A program made the translations under genes and the position numbers. A stretch of DNA of 64,000 nucleotides from Lunularia cruciata (Eukaryota > Streptophyta > Marchantiopsida > Lunulariales > Lunulariaceae), in contig OX419759.1 in assembly GCA_948567375.1 (NCBI GenBank), forward strand, positions 63,961,493 through 64,025,492, written 5' to 3'. The notes under the pieces were generated by a model. The model saw only the letters and a list, made by a program, of their open reading frames with translations, was not told where the DNA came from and did no database searches. Shown here in pieces: positions 8,981 to 22,900 of the stretch (the stretch's first letter is position 1; each line of letters begins with the position of its first letter).

Positions 8981-11900
8981 AGTTCACCAAGAGGAAATCA
9001 ATTGAGGACTAATTTATTCCAGTGAACTCTTGTCTAAAGTGAGAAATGAATGAGCACAGCATGACCTCTCGATAATCAGTCCTAAGAGCCTAATGCGACT
9101 TTGTAGATAATCCATCCTAAAAGACTCATGTAAGCATATCAATAATCAATCCTAAGTGAATTATGTACGTAGGTTTGAGTATTGATGAGGGAAAATTCGC
9201 TAGCTTTATATATGAGCCAAGACTTAGACTCACTAAGTTCAGTTGTTCTTTTCCATAAACAAGTTGAGAGAGGAAACAAATACCCAGGAGGGTGGACGAT
9301 TTAGGGTGGCTGTGTTGAGGGAGTGCTCGGGAGTGTTGAGGACCCGTGGCTCTGCGCCTGTGTGTGTGCTGGCTCTTCTGTGTTGGGTTCGTGGGTTGAT
9401 TATTCTGTGTTGTATAGGGACAGCGCTACTTCTCAAAACTCTTGACCTCCAACCTATAACCAGAGTACAGATCTCTAATCGAATACCTATCTAACTTAAA
9501 TCTTTACAATCCACTTAGCTGACTCTTCTCCTCTGGATGCTTCAAATCACCAAAGAAGGTAATCGTTCATTTGCGTGATGAGCTAGACCATAAAGAGCTG
9601 TTATTGCATCATTCCGGGGGCGGTTTGGACTCGAGAGGACTGAAAAGCGGAAAGTATATATGAAATGGTTGGAAGACAATTTTAAGGTTTTCCGATTTTG
9701 GAAGGTGATAAGCGATAAAGACATCAACTTTAATTATCGAGTGAGTTTTGAGAAGCTAGCAGTTCCTGTGACCTTAAAACGAAAACAAAACAATACTCTC
9801 CATGTAATCCAATTTGACGTATTACCAGTCTTGGTACCTGTTTGTGTGATTATGGACTCACTTGAACCAGTCTGCAATGTGATGAACAAGATTAGTACAT
9901 AGAAGAACTATAACCATATGCCATTGAGCATATGATAATGTCAATAAATAACGATCTTATGGTAGAGAAAGTGATGTTTTTGGCTAGATGTCACGAACTT
10001 ACTGAAGTTGATATTGTATGCTGAAAACAGGAATAAACAAGAGGTAAGTTTGAAAGTAAATTGCTCTTTATTGATAGCATAGTCGTGATGCACAGCTGAA
10101 GCGAGCCTTTATATTGCTACATTAGTATCTTCACACCCGGAGATGGTGGCAACGCGTAGATGAACAGCGAAGATTGTCCAGATCTGGACTTCAATGGAAA
10201 ACCTCTCGGGATCCCTTACAGATTCCGAAAGTGTATTGATGTCTGGACCTGATGCTAATATAGCAAAACTGTTAATAAAGATACTAAAATGTCAAGCATA
10301 ATTACTGCCTGGGATATAGAATGTTCTTTACGGTACAAAAGCCATACTATATGCTCGCAATGGACGAGTGGAGAACTCGCCATCATTGAATCCTGAATGT
10401 CTCGTGAGATCATGTTGAACTGTATAAGACATCCGTTTTTTCCTCTGGAGAAATCTTCTGAGAATAAATAAGGCTCCCTAATTTCCATAAGTGAAAATCT
10501 GAAGCCATACAGTAGCGGTTGCTACAGTCAGGGGTCATAACGGTGAGAATCGAAAATCAGACAAACCATGTTTGTATGTCTCTTCTGAGTTTGCTTGCAA
10601 ACAGAAGCACGACTACGTGGGGTCTTAGAAACCTACACTGCGAATGTTATGGGCACGATCGTGCGAAACAGAAGGCCCCATTGGCTTCTGTGGTATTTGG
10701 CCAATCTCAAAACCCGTGTGTGGATCAGGTGGGGACCGTGTAAAAGGGCAAAGATTTGAGCTGACTTAGTGTGTGCTTTTCCCTCCAGATCCGGTTAACA
10801 TCTCATTCCATAGTAGCGGAAAACACATGAGCGACCAACTACTCGCGTGAAGTTCAGATAGCGGATTGCCCCGATAGATGGACTACCATCGCCAATGATA
10901 TTGGCATACCACTTTTCAGCGGTAGTTGCTAAATTAAGTGTTGCGGAACTGACAATCACCCATTTTCGCGGCAAGGGTCTACATATCTTCGCTCATCCAG
11001 ATTTGTTTTGTCAAGAAAGAAGCTGCTCTAAATTTCATGTCGATGTGAACAGGGTTTTCAATTTATACTTCTCTGTAGTTATCAATGAAAGTGAAACAAT
11101 TGCTCATTTGTTGTGTTTTGGCAACAGCAGGAGGATGAATCACCAAATGGAATCATGTTCACGAATCTAACCAAAGCGGTGCTTTTGTCCAAAGGCAGTT
11201 GAATGGAGTGACAGAAAAACCGACAGAAGATTTCATTATGCATAGTCGATCTAGCAATCCATGTCCTCAACAAATGACTTTATCTTTCTTCGAGGTGCAT
11301 AGGCTCATGTAACGACAGATATTCCGTACAATTGATGCACCCACATGTTGAAATTTCATGGGATAATTAAGGTCAAGGGGTTGCACAAACGACGCTCGTA
11401 ACATTTTCAAAGTCTTCGCTACTACTGAGTCTTCTGGTAATTATGTTTACAGATCTTCTCTCATCCTTGCCTGCTGTTGGCTAATTTTTCTCTGTACAGG
11501 GAGATACATGTATCATAGCATTCTCTTACATTACGATTGATTAGAGAAGTTTCTTTATACCTATGAGCTCAAATACTCTTCTTCACAAGCTACTAGAAGG
11601 TAATGCAAAGCAAATCAACCACTCATCGCATGTCCCAATTTCCACTACATACTATGTTGCCACAGTTACGAAGTAGGTCAGCTATATTCCAAGGCAGTAA
11701 AAAGAGGAAAATGTATATCTAAAACACGAGTTACGTTTGCTTCTTCCGTTACTAATAGCCAATCTCCCTCGAATCTTCAAAACTCCACTTGGATGCAGAC
11801 ACTACTTGGCTGTGAACTTAAAACCTTGAACGTCTCCAACAGTAGCCACACTTGAATTTGCTGCTCTAACCGGGAGATAGCTCCCCAAACTCTGCTGGCC

Positions 11901-12369
11901 AAATTTCACGCCTGTCATCCTCTGCCCAAAACCTGCTTCCAAATGTATGTCTCGAGAAGGAGACAGCATGAGACATTGACGCTAGACCCGAGTCTATACA
12001 GAGTCCGAAAACGACAAAAATAGTAAATTCAATCCAGTCGTTCAAGATGGTCTGATCATATAATCCTCCTGCCATTCATAGAAACATATGCTACATCGAC
12101 CTCAACGTCAAGAAATTTTCCTCTGAGAACCATTGATTCGAGGAATTCCCTGTCTGACCAATCTGTAGAACAGAGAGAGTTACCTGCTGCTGCTCTACCC
12201 GTACTAGCTGTTGGCCAAGATCTAGGCAGTAAGTCCCAGTAAGCTCAGTCACGAACAATCAATTTCGATCGAAGTGGTGAATTAAGGTTGTCCATCTACA
12301 TACAAAACCTATTGTAACAAGTCGACAAGTTCGGTGTCACTGCACATAGTCTACACGGCCTTCCATTGT
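8981..12369. other. no recognisable gene; possible copia 3' flank at the left
   Basis: About 8981-9500 follows the copia RNase H remnant and may include its LTR or flank, but I found no second copy in the window to prove that. From 9500 to 12369 neither strand gives an open frame that I can match to a family. The right end should contain the 3' UTR of the PsbX gene, which ends at 12370. Confidence 0.4.
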
Positions 12370-13082
12370 TCACCGTCTCTTGACGGGGTCGAAGGTTGAG
12401 ACACCAGCAACGGCGACTCCGATGGCAGACAGAACGACTCCTCCGGCCACAACGCTCAAAAGCAAGTTCTTCAATGACGGGGAGATTCCAGGTTGGGCAG
12501 CTTCAGCAATCTCGGGGATGATGGCAGCGGCCAAGAGGGCGACGGAGGTAAGTCCGGCCAAGTTGTGTTCCTTTTGGGGAGCAGCGCTGCATGATACGAA
12601 CCGAAAAGTGTCAATGAAGAAGAGGGATGAGACATTCTCGCATTATAGAGATCTCTCGTACGCTACTTCCCACTACAAAATCAGATGTCTTCATGCAGAG
12701 AAGCCGAAAGCCAGTCATACCACAGCTTCATCCTGTTCCCGGAGAAAAGAAATGAACTGGTGAAAAGAGGTCCCGTACTTCAAACTGTACACTGAACTCA
12801 CTACATGCACAGTGTACTCCCGACATAGACCTTACTCCTGGAGGACACTGAATATCGGCCTATTTTCAGGACATAGACATCAATCAAGAGGGTAAGGGAA
12901 AATGGTAGTGGAAATCAAGCTCACCTCATCACCACCCGGCTCCTGTTAACCACGAGCTTGGCCGACAAGCTCTTGGGGGCAGCCAAGACGGCTCCCTGGC
13001 GGGACAGGATCCTGGATTCTCCGAGCTGGGCAATTGGGGCTACGGCAGCCACGGCCACACTAACTGCTGCAACGCACGCCAT
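12370..13082 (-). CDS. PSBX: photosystem II subunit PsbX, nuclear-encoded precursor
   Basis: Two exons, 13082-12925 and 12586-12370, join at AG|C (Ser53) with a GTGAGC donor and a CATGCAG acceptor; the product is 124 residues. PsbX is a small one-helix subunit of the photosystem II core in the thylakoid membrane. Residues 1-60 are Ala/Ser/Arg-rich like a plastid transit peptide. Residues 62-82 ([21 protein letters not shown]) look like a thylakoid transfer signal ending in an A-x-A-type site. The mature part starts near Gln84 and has [17 protein letters not shown], one hydrophobic helix and the family ending FDPVKRR. Length is close to known plant precursors (about 116). The start is the first ATG of exon 1; the frame runs open through both exons. 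The gene looks intact. Confidence 0.93.
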
Positions 13083-13314
13083 TTCGATCGAACTTATGTT
13101 ACAAGTTCAAGGATGAGTTGCAGGCAGGAGGAAGGGGAGTGTTCGCACTTGCTTGCCGAGAACTGAACGAGCGACTGATCTCGTAGACTGAAGCACAGCA
13201 CTTCAAGGTCGATGAGTATTGAGAGATGAGATCGGCTATGGCACCCAGTCTGCGGTGATCGGAAACAGGATAGAAAGATCTGGGGCGCCCAGCCCTGGGA
13301 GCAGCCAGCAGATG

Positions 13315-13335
13315 CTTATCCTCGGCCGACGTGGC
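13315..13335 (-). promoter_or_regulatory. candidate light-response module (G-box core plus I-box) upstream of PSBX
   Basis: On the - strand, about 235-255 bp upstream of the PSBX start, GCCACGTC (13335-13328) is followed within 7 bp by GATAAG (13320-13315). An ACGT-core G-box paired with an I-box is a known arrangement in light-regulated photosynthesis promoters. No clear TATA box lies between it and the start codon. The function is inferred from context. Confidence 0.4.
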
Positions 13336-13599
13336 GGTTCTCCGTTCTCCGATTCGTTCTTGGACTCGTTCGCGATAACACTCGCTTGCCCCATTATCCT
13401 TCCTTCCTCCTCCCACCCTTGCTACTTTAGCGCTGTCGGCCAATCTCCAACTTCCTTCGTCTCCAAGTCCTCCGCTCTGTTGTCTGATTCCCGTGCTTAT
13501 TCTCCCTACACGACGGTGGCTCCTAACCATCCACTTGAAGTATTTTGTCCACGTCGTGAACTTCGCTCGTTTCATCGGGCCTCAAAAGATGATCAGATC

Positions 13600-16260
13600 C
13601 TCGATCTTGCAACCCAAATGTCTACAAGAGCTACCACAATCTGTAGTTTAAATGAATGGGTTTAACTGTAGTAAGAAGATGAATTCAAACGTCTCTTGGG
13701 AAACGACTTCAAACTGTGGTGGGGATATATCTCGTTTCAATTTAGAGTTGCTGAAGAAAAGGCAGAGTGAGCTCCACGTTTCTCACGTTTGTTGTCTACA
13801 TCATTTGTAATCAAGGACATGTGGATTGTTTATATTTCTTTCATTTATGTTCTGATTAGCAAATTGTGCTAGTTTGATTTGCATTACATCTGCCCGGGCA
13901 AAATTGTATGCATGATCTATTATTGAGTATTTGTCAAATGTGGTCTCAAATAACTGCAATGCTAGGAGAAGTATCGTGGAAGGGCCCTGATCAAGTTATG
14001 ACTCCCCAGTGCAGGTGCTGATCTACTTGGTGCCCACGCACATAGATATTGATGTTCTTGAAGAACCAAGAGTTCATAAAAACAAAAATGAAACAAGATC
14101 CTGCATATAGACGATCACCTCCATAACATCATCTTACATATGTTGCGCATGAAAAAATGTTCTTCATGAAATTAGACAGCATGTTTACAATTGATACAAC
14201 ACCTAAAATGCTGGGTTGGGGCTGAGGATCCGAAAGAATATAGTTCGACGAGTGAAATATGCGGTCCTAGAGGACTGCTTGATTGCACTGAACTTTCTCT
14301 AAGTGAGTCAAGCCCTCGTTCACTTTATCTTCCTCTAGATAGATGGCAAAATCGTTGGTTGCCCACTTGCAGCAACCAAGAGTGCTTGACATGGCCATCG
14401 GTCCTTTCCATAGCTGAAATTTTGAAAAAGTGCTCAGTTTCTTATTATTTCATGCGTCTTCCTCACTGCAGCTCCTGTCAAGCGATAGATGGGCTTTTGA
14501 GGCTCACATGCTCAAATTGAAACTTCAACTGGTCTTCTGATTGGACGAGAGTGGCGCTCACCATTGCTGGTCAAGCTCTGTGGGACCGAATTTCGCAATA
14601 AAAGAAGAGAAAAGTTCTAAACATGAACACAGCAGTTTGTATCTATTGAGGCCCCTTAGTTCAAAGGGTGATTGAACAACATATTTTGACTACAGGTCCC
14701 TATGTCGCTTTGAGGTAATAACTGATTCAGTTAAAAGATATCGAAATTCAATACAGCTTACAATATTTTTAGAAACAATGTGAGCAACTTTAGATGGTTA
14801 GATGAAAGCTTAAATAGGTGATGAAGACACATGCAAAAGCCCACGTTATGCTAGAAAATAAGTGGGTGTGGTCTTCGAGTATACTTTATAGCCCATCCCT
14901 AACTCCCCTAGTAGAATAATTCACGAATATCTAGTGATTCATTTATTAAGCACTATTTATTCCCCGTTCTTTTTACTCAAAAGTCAGATTTTAAGACTTT
15001 TACCTACCTATATTCATGAATTTAAGATATCAGAATATAAAACCGTTGAAGGTTTTGTTTTTTTTTTTTTTTTTTTTTTTTCTACTTCAGTGAGCTTCAA
15101 TGTAGAAGATGGAAATTACGTACGGTATAAGCTTTAAATACCTTCTGTCCAACCGCTATCTTCAGATAGACTTTCTAAGTCATCCTTATTGACTCAAACT
15201 AGCTCAAATTAGTTCAAATTAATTACTAGAAAGATATGCAATTAAAATATGATTTTATCTTAATACACATGTGACATGTTAATATAATTGATATGATCAT
15301 AACTATTTATTTATTTATTTATTTAATAGTAGAACATCATCCAAACTCAGTCTTGTGATAAGAAGCCATTCTTCTGTCGCAGAAACTAAGATTCTATGTT
15401 ATTTCAATGAAGAAAAGCTCCCTAGTAAAAAACATTTAAATTACAAACTACATCAATAAGGTCCCTCACTGAAGGGGATGAAAATATTGATGTGATGTAT
15501 GAATAAGATGTGTATTCCTAGCATTGTCTTTAGAATAAATTTGAATAATTCTGGGTGTATGGATTAGGATGCTTCAATACATGCAACAAGCTCATTGCTT
15601 TATGGTTATGCTCGGAAAGGAGAAAAGAAGAATTTGAGTTCAAATTTTGTTGGAGAATAATTGGATTACACAATCTAAGAAATACACATGGATATTCTCT
15701 TGTTTTGTAGACTTTATTTCGAGTTGAAGGAAAATGCTGACTAAGTGTGTTTGATTTGGCCTATCGGTCCTTGCTAACACCCCTCATATAATGGGGCGAC
15801 GTGCCAGAAACTTGACCCATTTAATAACCCAAATTTGGTCCAACCGTATATAGCAGTACTTAATTTTCTATGATTCTCGAGAAATCCCAAGATTTTCAGC
15901 AAATCACTTAAACATAGAGAACAAGACATAAAAGTTTGAGAAGAGCTCAGTATTTACAACAGGAGCGTTTGTGATTCAAGTTTTGGAGAGCTCTCCAAGT
16001 CTGGTTACAAACCTGATTATACCTTATATATCTTTTGGTATAAGGGTTACTTAGTCCGGAAAGAATTGAACCATTACTTTGCCACGTTATTCATAGCTTT
16101 CGAGTGTGTACCCACAGAACAAGATTATCTCTTGTGGGCATCTGGTTCAAAAGGGACATTTTTGGAACTAAACGAGTCTTGAACAATACGTTGTAAACAC
16201 CACCTTGCAAGTCTGCGAAAGTGAAGGCCAGGACCATCTCGACGGGAAAATTACCGTGGG
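13600..16260. other. intergenic, no gene recognised
   Basis: Open frames here are short and match nothing I know. There is a run of about 23 T at 15060-15082 and a short TTTA microsatellite near 15306-15326. The left part may contain distal promoter of PSBX. Confidence 0.5.
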
Positions 16261-16267
16261 TTGTGCT

Positions 16268-16660
16268 TGGGAGATTGAGTTTAAGAGCTTATGCACCCAG
16301 AAGACAAAACTTCAACCTTCTTTCCAAGCTCAAAAGTTGGGTTCCTAGTCTCGGTGATGCCCAGGTTCTCTAGCTTCCTCACCTGCTTACCTTCTTCCTA
16401 CTAGTTGGGTCTTGATCCTGGTTCTTCTGCTTACCCTTTGTGATGTGGCCACTTTTGTGAACTTCTATGAGAATTTCGTCTTTCCTGATTTTATGCGACA
16501 TTGTGTTGATGACCGAAGGTTCACTCCGTTGTTTCATAGGCTTTAGCTCGGTTTCATCTATCATGTCCTCGTGGGTATTTGACCTGAGCTTCGCAAACGC
16601 GACCAGGTTCATCATTCCTAAAACAGTTGACAAGCCAAAAACTAGACCTAATCTGGAAAT
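16268..16660 (-). CDS. unrecognised coding-like stretch with one membrane segment
   Basis: On the - strand an acceptor-like TTTCCAG opens a frame reading ISRLGLVFGLSTVLGMM, then NLVAFAKLRSNTHED, followed by a charged region (KIRKDEILIEVHKSGHITKG). It ends at about 16391 in AAG|GTAAGCAG, which could be a splice donor. In the next frame, directly downstream, a second open piece reads VRKLENLGITETRNPTFELG and ends at a stop near 16268. Together they look like two exons, or one frameshifted exon, of a small membrane protein lying 3' of the ABC transporter gene. I do not recognise the family and see no convincing first exon with ATG. It may be a pseudogene fragment. Confidence 0.3.
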
Positions 16661-16964
16661 AGCAAGAGGGCACAAATACTCGCATTTTTGTCAGCAGAAA
16701 ACTGACGCTTTTGTCGACTTGGTTCATTACCAATATTTCTTCGTCTTGTGGACGAGTTAGATGGAGCTTCTGTCCCATCCAGTTTCCCTTCGGTTGTAAT
16801 GGCTCAAGAGTCAGAAGCAGAACAATTCAAAAACAATCGAAGTCAAACAAGAATTCTTCCATCATGTTGTACAATTTCCTTTGCAAGCCGTTGATGCATG
16901 ATGCACCTTCATATAGATAGATAAAATAATCCCGGTAAGAGACCTTGAGTTTGATCTAAACATG

Positions 16965-19900
16965 CTACTGAAAATTCATTATTTGTTTCTTGACAAGATT
17001 CGCATAGGTACCTTTTAGTGATAGGAGTTCAAAATGAGTTCCCTTCTCTAACACACGACCTTCCCCACAGACCACAATCTGGTGCGCCGCTTGGACTGTG
17101 CTCAAGCGATGAGCAATGACCAGAGTAGTCCGTCCCTGATTCACACACGAAGAAGAAACACGGGTTAAACATCTGACCTTCAGCAATCTAAAGATGGCTA
17201 GATAATGGTTGCATGTTGCAAAATAATCCCTGGAGCTAGCGACTTCGTCAATTTTACCCGTTCATCGTGTTCCCAGGTACTAAAATTTCAAAGTAGAAAC
17301 TATATGTAAGACACCTGATGTTAGGCAAGAAGGAAGAGTCCGTCTACTGACCTTCATCAAAATATTCAATGCATCCTGCACGAGGCGCTCGCTTACGCTG
17401 TCCAGAGAACTTGTTGCCTGCAGGCAAATAATATTGTTACATAGCATAGAGAATTCTTTTGAGACTAAAGGTTCATGAGCCTTGTCAATCTCTGCAGCAA
17501 TCTTAGACGCAGTTTCCATCGAACTTCACGAAATGCCAGAGGAACGATCATCATCGAGATGTACAGAATAGAACAACAGAGCTTCCTCGGGCTTTTGGAT
17601 CTATATCAAGCCTTAGGAGCAAAAAGGTAATAAGGTATATCTCCAAACTGGTTACGCCCGAAAATTCTTCCAGAAGGTACCTCATCAAGGATAAGTATGG
17701 GAGCGTTCTTCAACAGCGCTCGTGCAATTGCGACACGCTGGAAAGCAATCAACGCGGGAGTCAGAAATCTAGAAAAGATGTAAAGGTCTAATGCCAAGAA
17801 AGTAATGAAATGAAAACAAGCGAGTATAAACATCCACGAGAACATCACCACTGATCGTCCTTTGTTGGTCAAAAATTACCTGGCGTTGACCTCCACTAAG
17901 TAAACTCCCGCGTTCTCCCACCAGTGTGTCATATCCCTGAAGTATCATTAGTGCAAGCACAATATCTGCATGGCCCATAATCCACTACGCCGGAAGATAC
18001 TCATGGGCACCCTTCACTAAGATCCTTTTCAGGGACAACTGACTGAGATTTGCATAGCCGTTACATGTACATGCAACAAAGGAAGTCCAACTATGGAGGT
18101 AAATTTCAGTGGTAGTTACCTGAGGTAAAGATACAATGAAGTCATGCGCATTAGCAGCCTTCGCAGCCTCTATGATCTCAGAGTTGGAAACTTCACGGAA
18201 GGGTGCACCGTAAGCAATGTTTTCTCCAATTGACATCGCAAATAAAACAGGTTCCTGCAAATTTGACCGTCTTGAGAGTACTCAACATCAAGAATCAGCG
18301 TGTAATAGAATTTTAAACTCGCTTACAATCCACAGGCGTTTAGCAGACCATACAACTTAAGACTACCAAGCATACGCATAGGTCTCCAACCTGATTGACA
18401 ATCGAAACTGCCCTTGCCCAGTCGCTTTTGTCAAACTTCCGTACATCCTCACCAGCAAGGGTTATTCGTCCTTTCGTTGGCTGTCACAATAGAAATAAAC
18501 ACGTTAACCAGTACACAGAAGTGTAACTTTATTTTATATACAGAAGAAAATCGGAGTTTTAATACCTCATAGAAACGGGCCAATAACTGCACGATCGTGC
18601 TTTTCCCAGCACCACTTGTCCCTACAAGCGCGGTGACAGTGCCACTTTTTAAAACTATATTAACTCCTTTAAGTACTGCTGCATCCGGTCTTGATGGATA
18701 TGCAAAGTGTACATCTGCATCCAGTACCCACTCTGTTAGATTAGAAAACCTCTTCTGTATGTTTATAAGAATTCAGAACGTACTTCTAATTGCTCTTTGT
18801 ATTTCTCTGACTTCCATATCGCTTCCAGCAGCTAGTGTTCAGACTAGGATAGGTACCGGCTTGAACATAATCGAGTTATGAATACCAAACCGTACCTTCA
18901 AACATCTGATCAAAGACTTAGATCAAATAGCACAAGCGTACACATAGTTTGTTCGCACGGAGGTAAGTCAACACCCGAGTTGACGAGTAATGGGGTTTGA
19001 TAGCGAGATTGTTATGGGGTTTATTTTCCTTTATTTCCACTATCAAGAGGGACGCACCAAGTCATATTAGCAGAGTATGAACGTGAACAAAAGAACAAGA
19101 GAGTTTCTACTCGTGAAGCTTGTGGGCAGCATTATACCTTCCAGCGCGACATCCCCTGACCAGGCTATATCGCAAACTGTCTTGCGTAGAAACAAATTTT
19201 TCTTCTCATTGCCGGGTGATCCATTCGAGTTGTCACTAAAAGCCTCCTCGGCAATCAGGGCATGGTCTTCATTCTTGTCCAATTCAAGCCCAAGGGCAAG
19301 AGATTCATCGACTTTGCCGGTTCCTATGATCGAATTGATTCTATCCACAGCTGCGAAAGCACCTCTCAGATCTGCCAACGTGTTGACCAGCCCTTGCATC
19401 TGCAGATAAGCTTTTTATTTAGCACTTGAATTATTGTTACCGATATATTAGCAAACTAGACGTAACTGAAGAAATCAGTTGATCCTCAAAACGTGAGTAG
19501 AACCCTTGATATTTTACTTTGCTGTAAGCAGCGGCTTGGTGAAAACTTTGTAACTACAAATTTTTCTGTTCAAAAACATACCCTGCTAGATCGTGTTCGA
19601 TATTCTCTCCAGCACAACCATGTATAAATCAACCATCAGACTTTGCAATGTAAGTTAGCAGACAACGACCAAAGAAAACGCAGTGCTCATATTCCATAAC
19701 ATATCGCGTGTTGCTGTCAAGTAGGCTAATATCGGGTGTAGTATGACCGAACATAAGCACACCAAGTGAGATGGGTTACTCACAGCAAATGTCAACGTAA
19801 AAGTGTATCCTATGAATGAAACCATCCTGCCGACCGGCAACTTTCCCTGCATTATAATAATTGGTCCATGTCTCATTGTCAACATAGCATCACGAGGTAC

Positions 19901-22900
19901 TTGCTTTAAATACAGCTTGACTCAACCGATAGATCTTATAAGAGGTTAAGGGAAAGAAAGAGAAGTGCAGCATATGTTTCCTTGAAGTCTATAGGTAAAC
20001 TACGACCAACTTGAGTATCCTGGAACGTCTAGTGACAAACTTGTGAAACTTCTTGTAGCAGCTTTACTTTTGTCAAGAAATAGAAATGTTACGTACTGCC
20101 TTTACTCTCGCTCCACCGAGCACATAGAGAGCCATCAGGGCTACATACACAACCACTCGTGTCCAAGATTCGTTCGCTGCTTTGAGCCATCCCAGTCTGT
20201 TCCCACTTTCTTGGTATGCCAAAACCTGCACGTCCACACTTTTCTTACTAAGAAAAAAATGAAATATCACTCAACCAGTGATCTTCCGAAGGATAGAGTA
20301 TAGTTAATGTAGGTAGATAGCCATCTTCAGTAGACTTCAGAAACCGGAAGGCTATGGATCCAGTGGCAGATTGAATAATTTTCTGTGTGACATATACGCG
20401 GAAACCGTCATAAACTTGCAAGCTTAAGTTCTTGGTTAAATCACATGCACAAAGACACCTTTCACCTGATTCTGGAACATGGATGTTTGCCTTCGCTCGC
20501 CCCCAAATGACCGAACCTGCTCAAAGCGCAAGAGTTGCAAGAATTAAAAACCTTCAAGTATACAAAATAAGTGATGAGTTATATGGCAAAAGACTCGGGA
20601 GTCGGAATTTGCAATGGTCATAGCGGCTGGGGCAGTTCTTGTAGAAGCAAAAGAGTATCTTTAAGTAAGCATCTTGTATGTTATGTTAAATTAAGTAATC
20701 TCGAGTTTAGAGACTTTTTCTTAGAATCAGACAAAATAGACACTGTTCATGGACGAACACTGTTCATGTTCACTGTTCACATACTTTCCATGTGCTGCAT
20801 GTGTTACATGAGCACTATGGAAGTACACCCTTTAGCACACCTTTCAGTACACTCTTCTATCTATATAATCCCAGTCAGGAGTTTCTTCTACTGGAGTTGA
20901 TTTCTACCACTTCCCTTCTGCATTTCGTGAAGTCCTGAGCTGCCTAACACCATCTCAGGAGTGTTCTATATTGGAGTTCTGTATCTCAGTATTGGAGGTT
21001 ATTTGTGCTGCGTGAGTGAACTGGCTGTACTGTCTTTGAAGGCTAGGAGAGAGTTAAGTACTTCTGTGTGCAATTAGGAGTGTCTACTCTGGTGTGACTA
21101 GGAAAGCTGAGTGAGTGCTAAGATGTCTGATACATCAGAAGTCAGAATGCCTGAGAATAGACCATCTACTTCAAAGAGCAGGAACAAAGGTTCTCATCAG
21201 GTTATGGGCCCACAATCACCACTGGGATTGATAGGAGAACTCAGAGAGATAGAAAAATTGGGAAAGACTAACTACAAAGCTTGGGCTTTGGATGTGAAGT
21301 CTATCTTAGACAGTTATGACTGTCTAGAGTTTGCATTAGAAGCTCATGATATAGATGAGCTAGAGACCAACAAGGAGGAGAGAGTCAAGCATGCTACTAC
21401 TAGGAGGTTTCTGCTAAGGGCTATGGAAGAGCCAGCTAGAGACCTAGTAGATACTTATGCTTGGAGTTGGGAGATTTGGGACAAAATCAAGAGTTATTAC
21501 ACTGTTGAGAAGCTGGAGAGCTCCTATCGAGTCTGGTCTGCAGTAAAGAACTTGAGATTGCAGGATGGTGAAGATTTCACCTGTTATCTGTCAAAATTGC
21601 AGAAACTCTTCAAGAGTATCAAGGAGGACGGGGTTGTACTTACAGAGAAGTACGAGATCAATCATCTCTTAGATAGTCTTCCTTCAAGCTATGACTCTGT
21701 TCTAGTAGCTCTGCAAGTTTTACCAGTTGAAACTGTCACATGGGATTATGTGATACACAAATTGCTGGTGTTTAGCAGACACAAAGAGGACAAAGGGCTG
21801 AAGTTAAATGAGCAGGGAGATGCTGCTCTGTTCAGTACTTCTTCTCGTTCAAGAAGAATGCCAGATGGAAGAGTGAGCAAACCAGAGCAAGCCAGAGTGA
21901 GTAAATCTGGTAAAGGAGTTAGTAGTGTTGATGACAGGACTTGTTATTTCTGTCATGAGAAAGGTCATATTGCACCTTTATGTCCCAAGAGAGGAGAAAG
22001 GAGAGAACGAGAGCTGAAGAAGGTAGGTAAGAGACCTCAACCAGGAAAAGGTCAAACATCTGGGAGTTCAGCTTACAACTCAGAGGAGTGCCATGAAATA
22101 GTCAGCGATGAGGAGGGGCACTCAGCAGAAGAGCCAGATTGTGGAGTGTTGGCAGAATCACAGTTGTCCTCAAACGGTTCTGGATGGTTCTTGGACTCAG
22201 GAGCCACCTCTCATATCTGTTATCAGAAGGAGCTGTTCTCGACTCTTCAACCTCTGAAGACTCCCAAGAGTGTCCGTTGTGGACCTGGGATTCTGAATCC
22301 AGTGTTAGGAATTGGCAAAGTTCCCATTGCCTTCATGGGATGTTCTGGAAAAGGCTATTTGGAAAATGTACTGTATGTTCCAGATTACACCAAGAACTTG
22401 ATATCAGTACATAGCCTCATGGAGCATGGAGTGGATGTTCTGTTTGAAAGCAACAGAAATCAATGTACTTTGAAGAAAGGAGAGTTGGTCCTTGGGTATG
22501 GTACTGCCAAAGGGAAACTGTTCAAGTTGATGGAAGCTGATTGTTTTGATTCTGCGTTGGTAGCAGAAAACAGAAATGATATCCATCTCTGGCATTTGAG
22601 GTTAGGGCACCTGTCAGAGCAAAACTTATATGCTCTAGAGAAGGTAGTGGAGGGGTTGAAACTAGATCCCAAAGGAAAACTCGAATTCTGCATTGGGTGT
22701 GCAGAAGGTAAGGCACACAAAGCTCCTATCCCCAAGAAATCTTCATCTAGAGCTTCTGGTCTTCTAGATGTCGTACATTCTGATGTATGGGGATACATGA
22801 CTGAGAAGTCATTGAGTGGAGCAGCCTACTACGTTTCCTTTGTGGATGATTACAGTAGAAAGAGCTTTATCTATCTCATGAAAAGCAAGGATGAAGTGCT

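Noticed and set aside
12380-12763. 127-residue + strand frame over PSBX exon 2
   Set aside because: It is the antisense shadow of the PsbX coding exon and runs into the intron.
13099-13575. 158-residue open frame on the - strand upstream of PSBX
   Set aside because: It covers the promoter and 5' UTR of PSBX, has no recognisable domain, and its composition follows the GC-rich upstream DNA.
18715-18773. Alternative acceptor for ABCB28 exon 12 giving extra residues
   Set aside because: The frame is open, but the acceptor at 18715 joins the previous exon in phase and gives the family sequence EDVHFAYP exactly.
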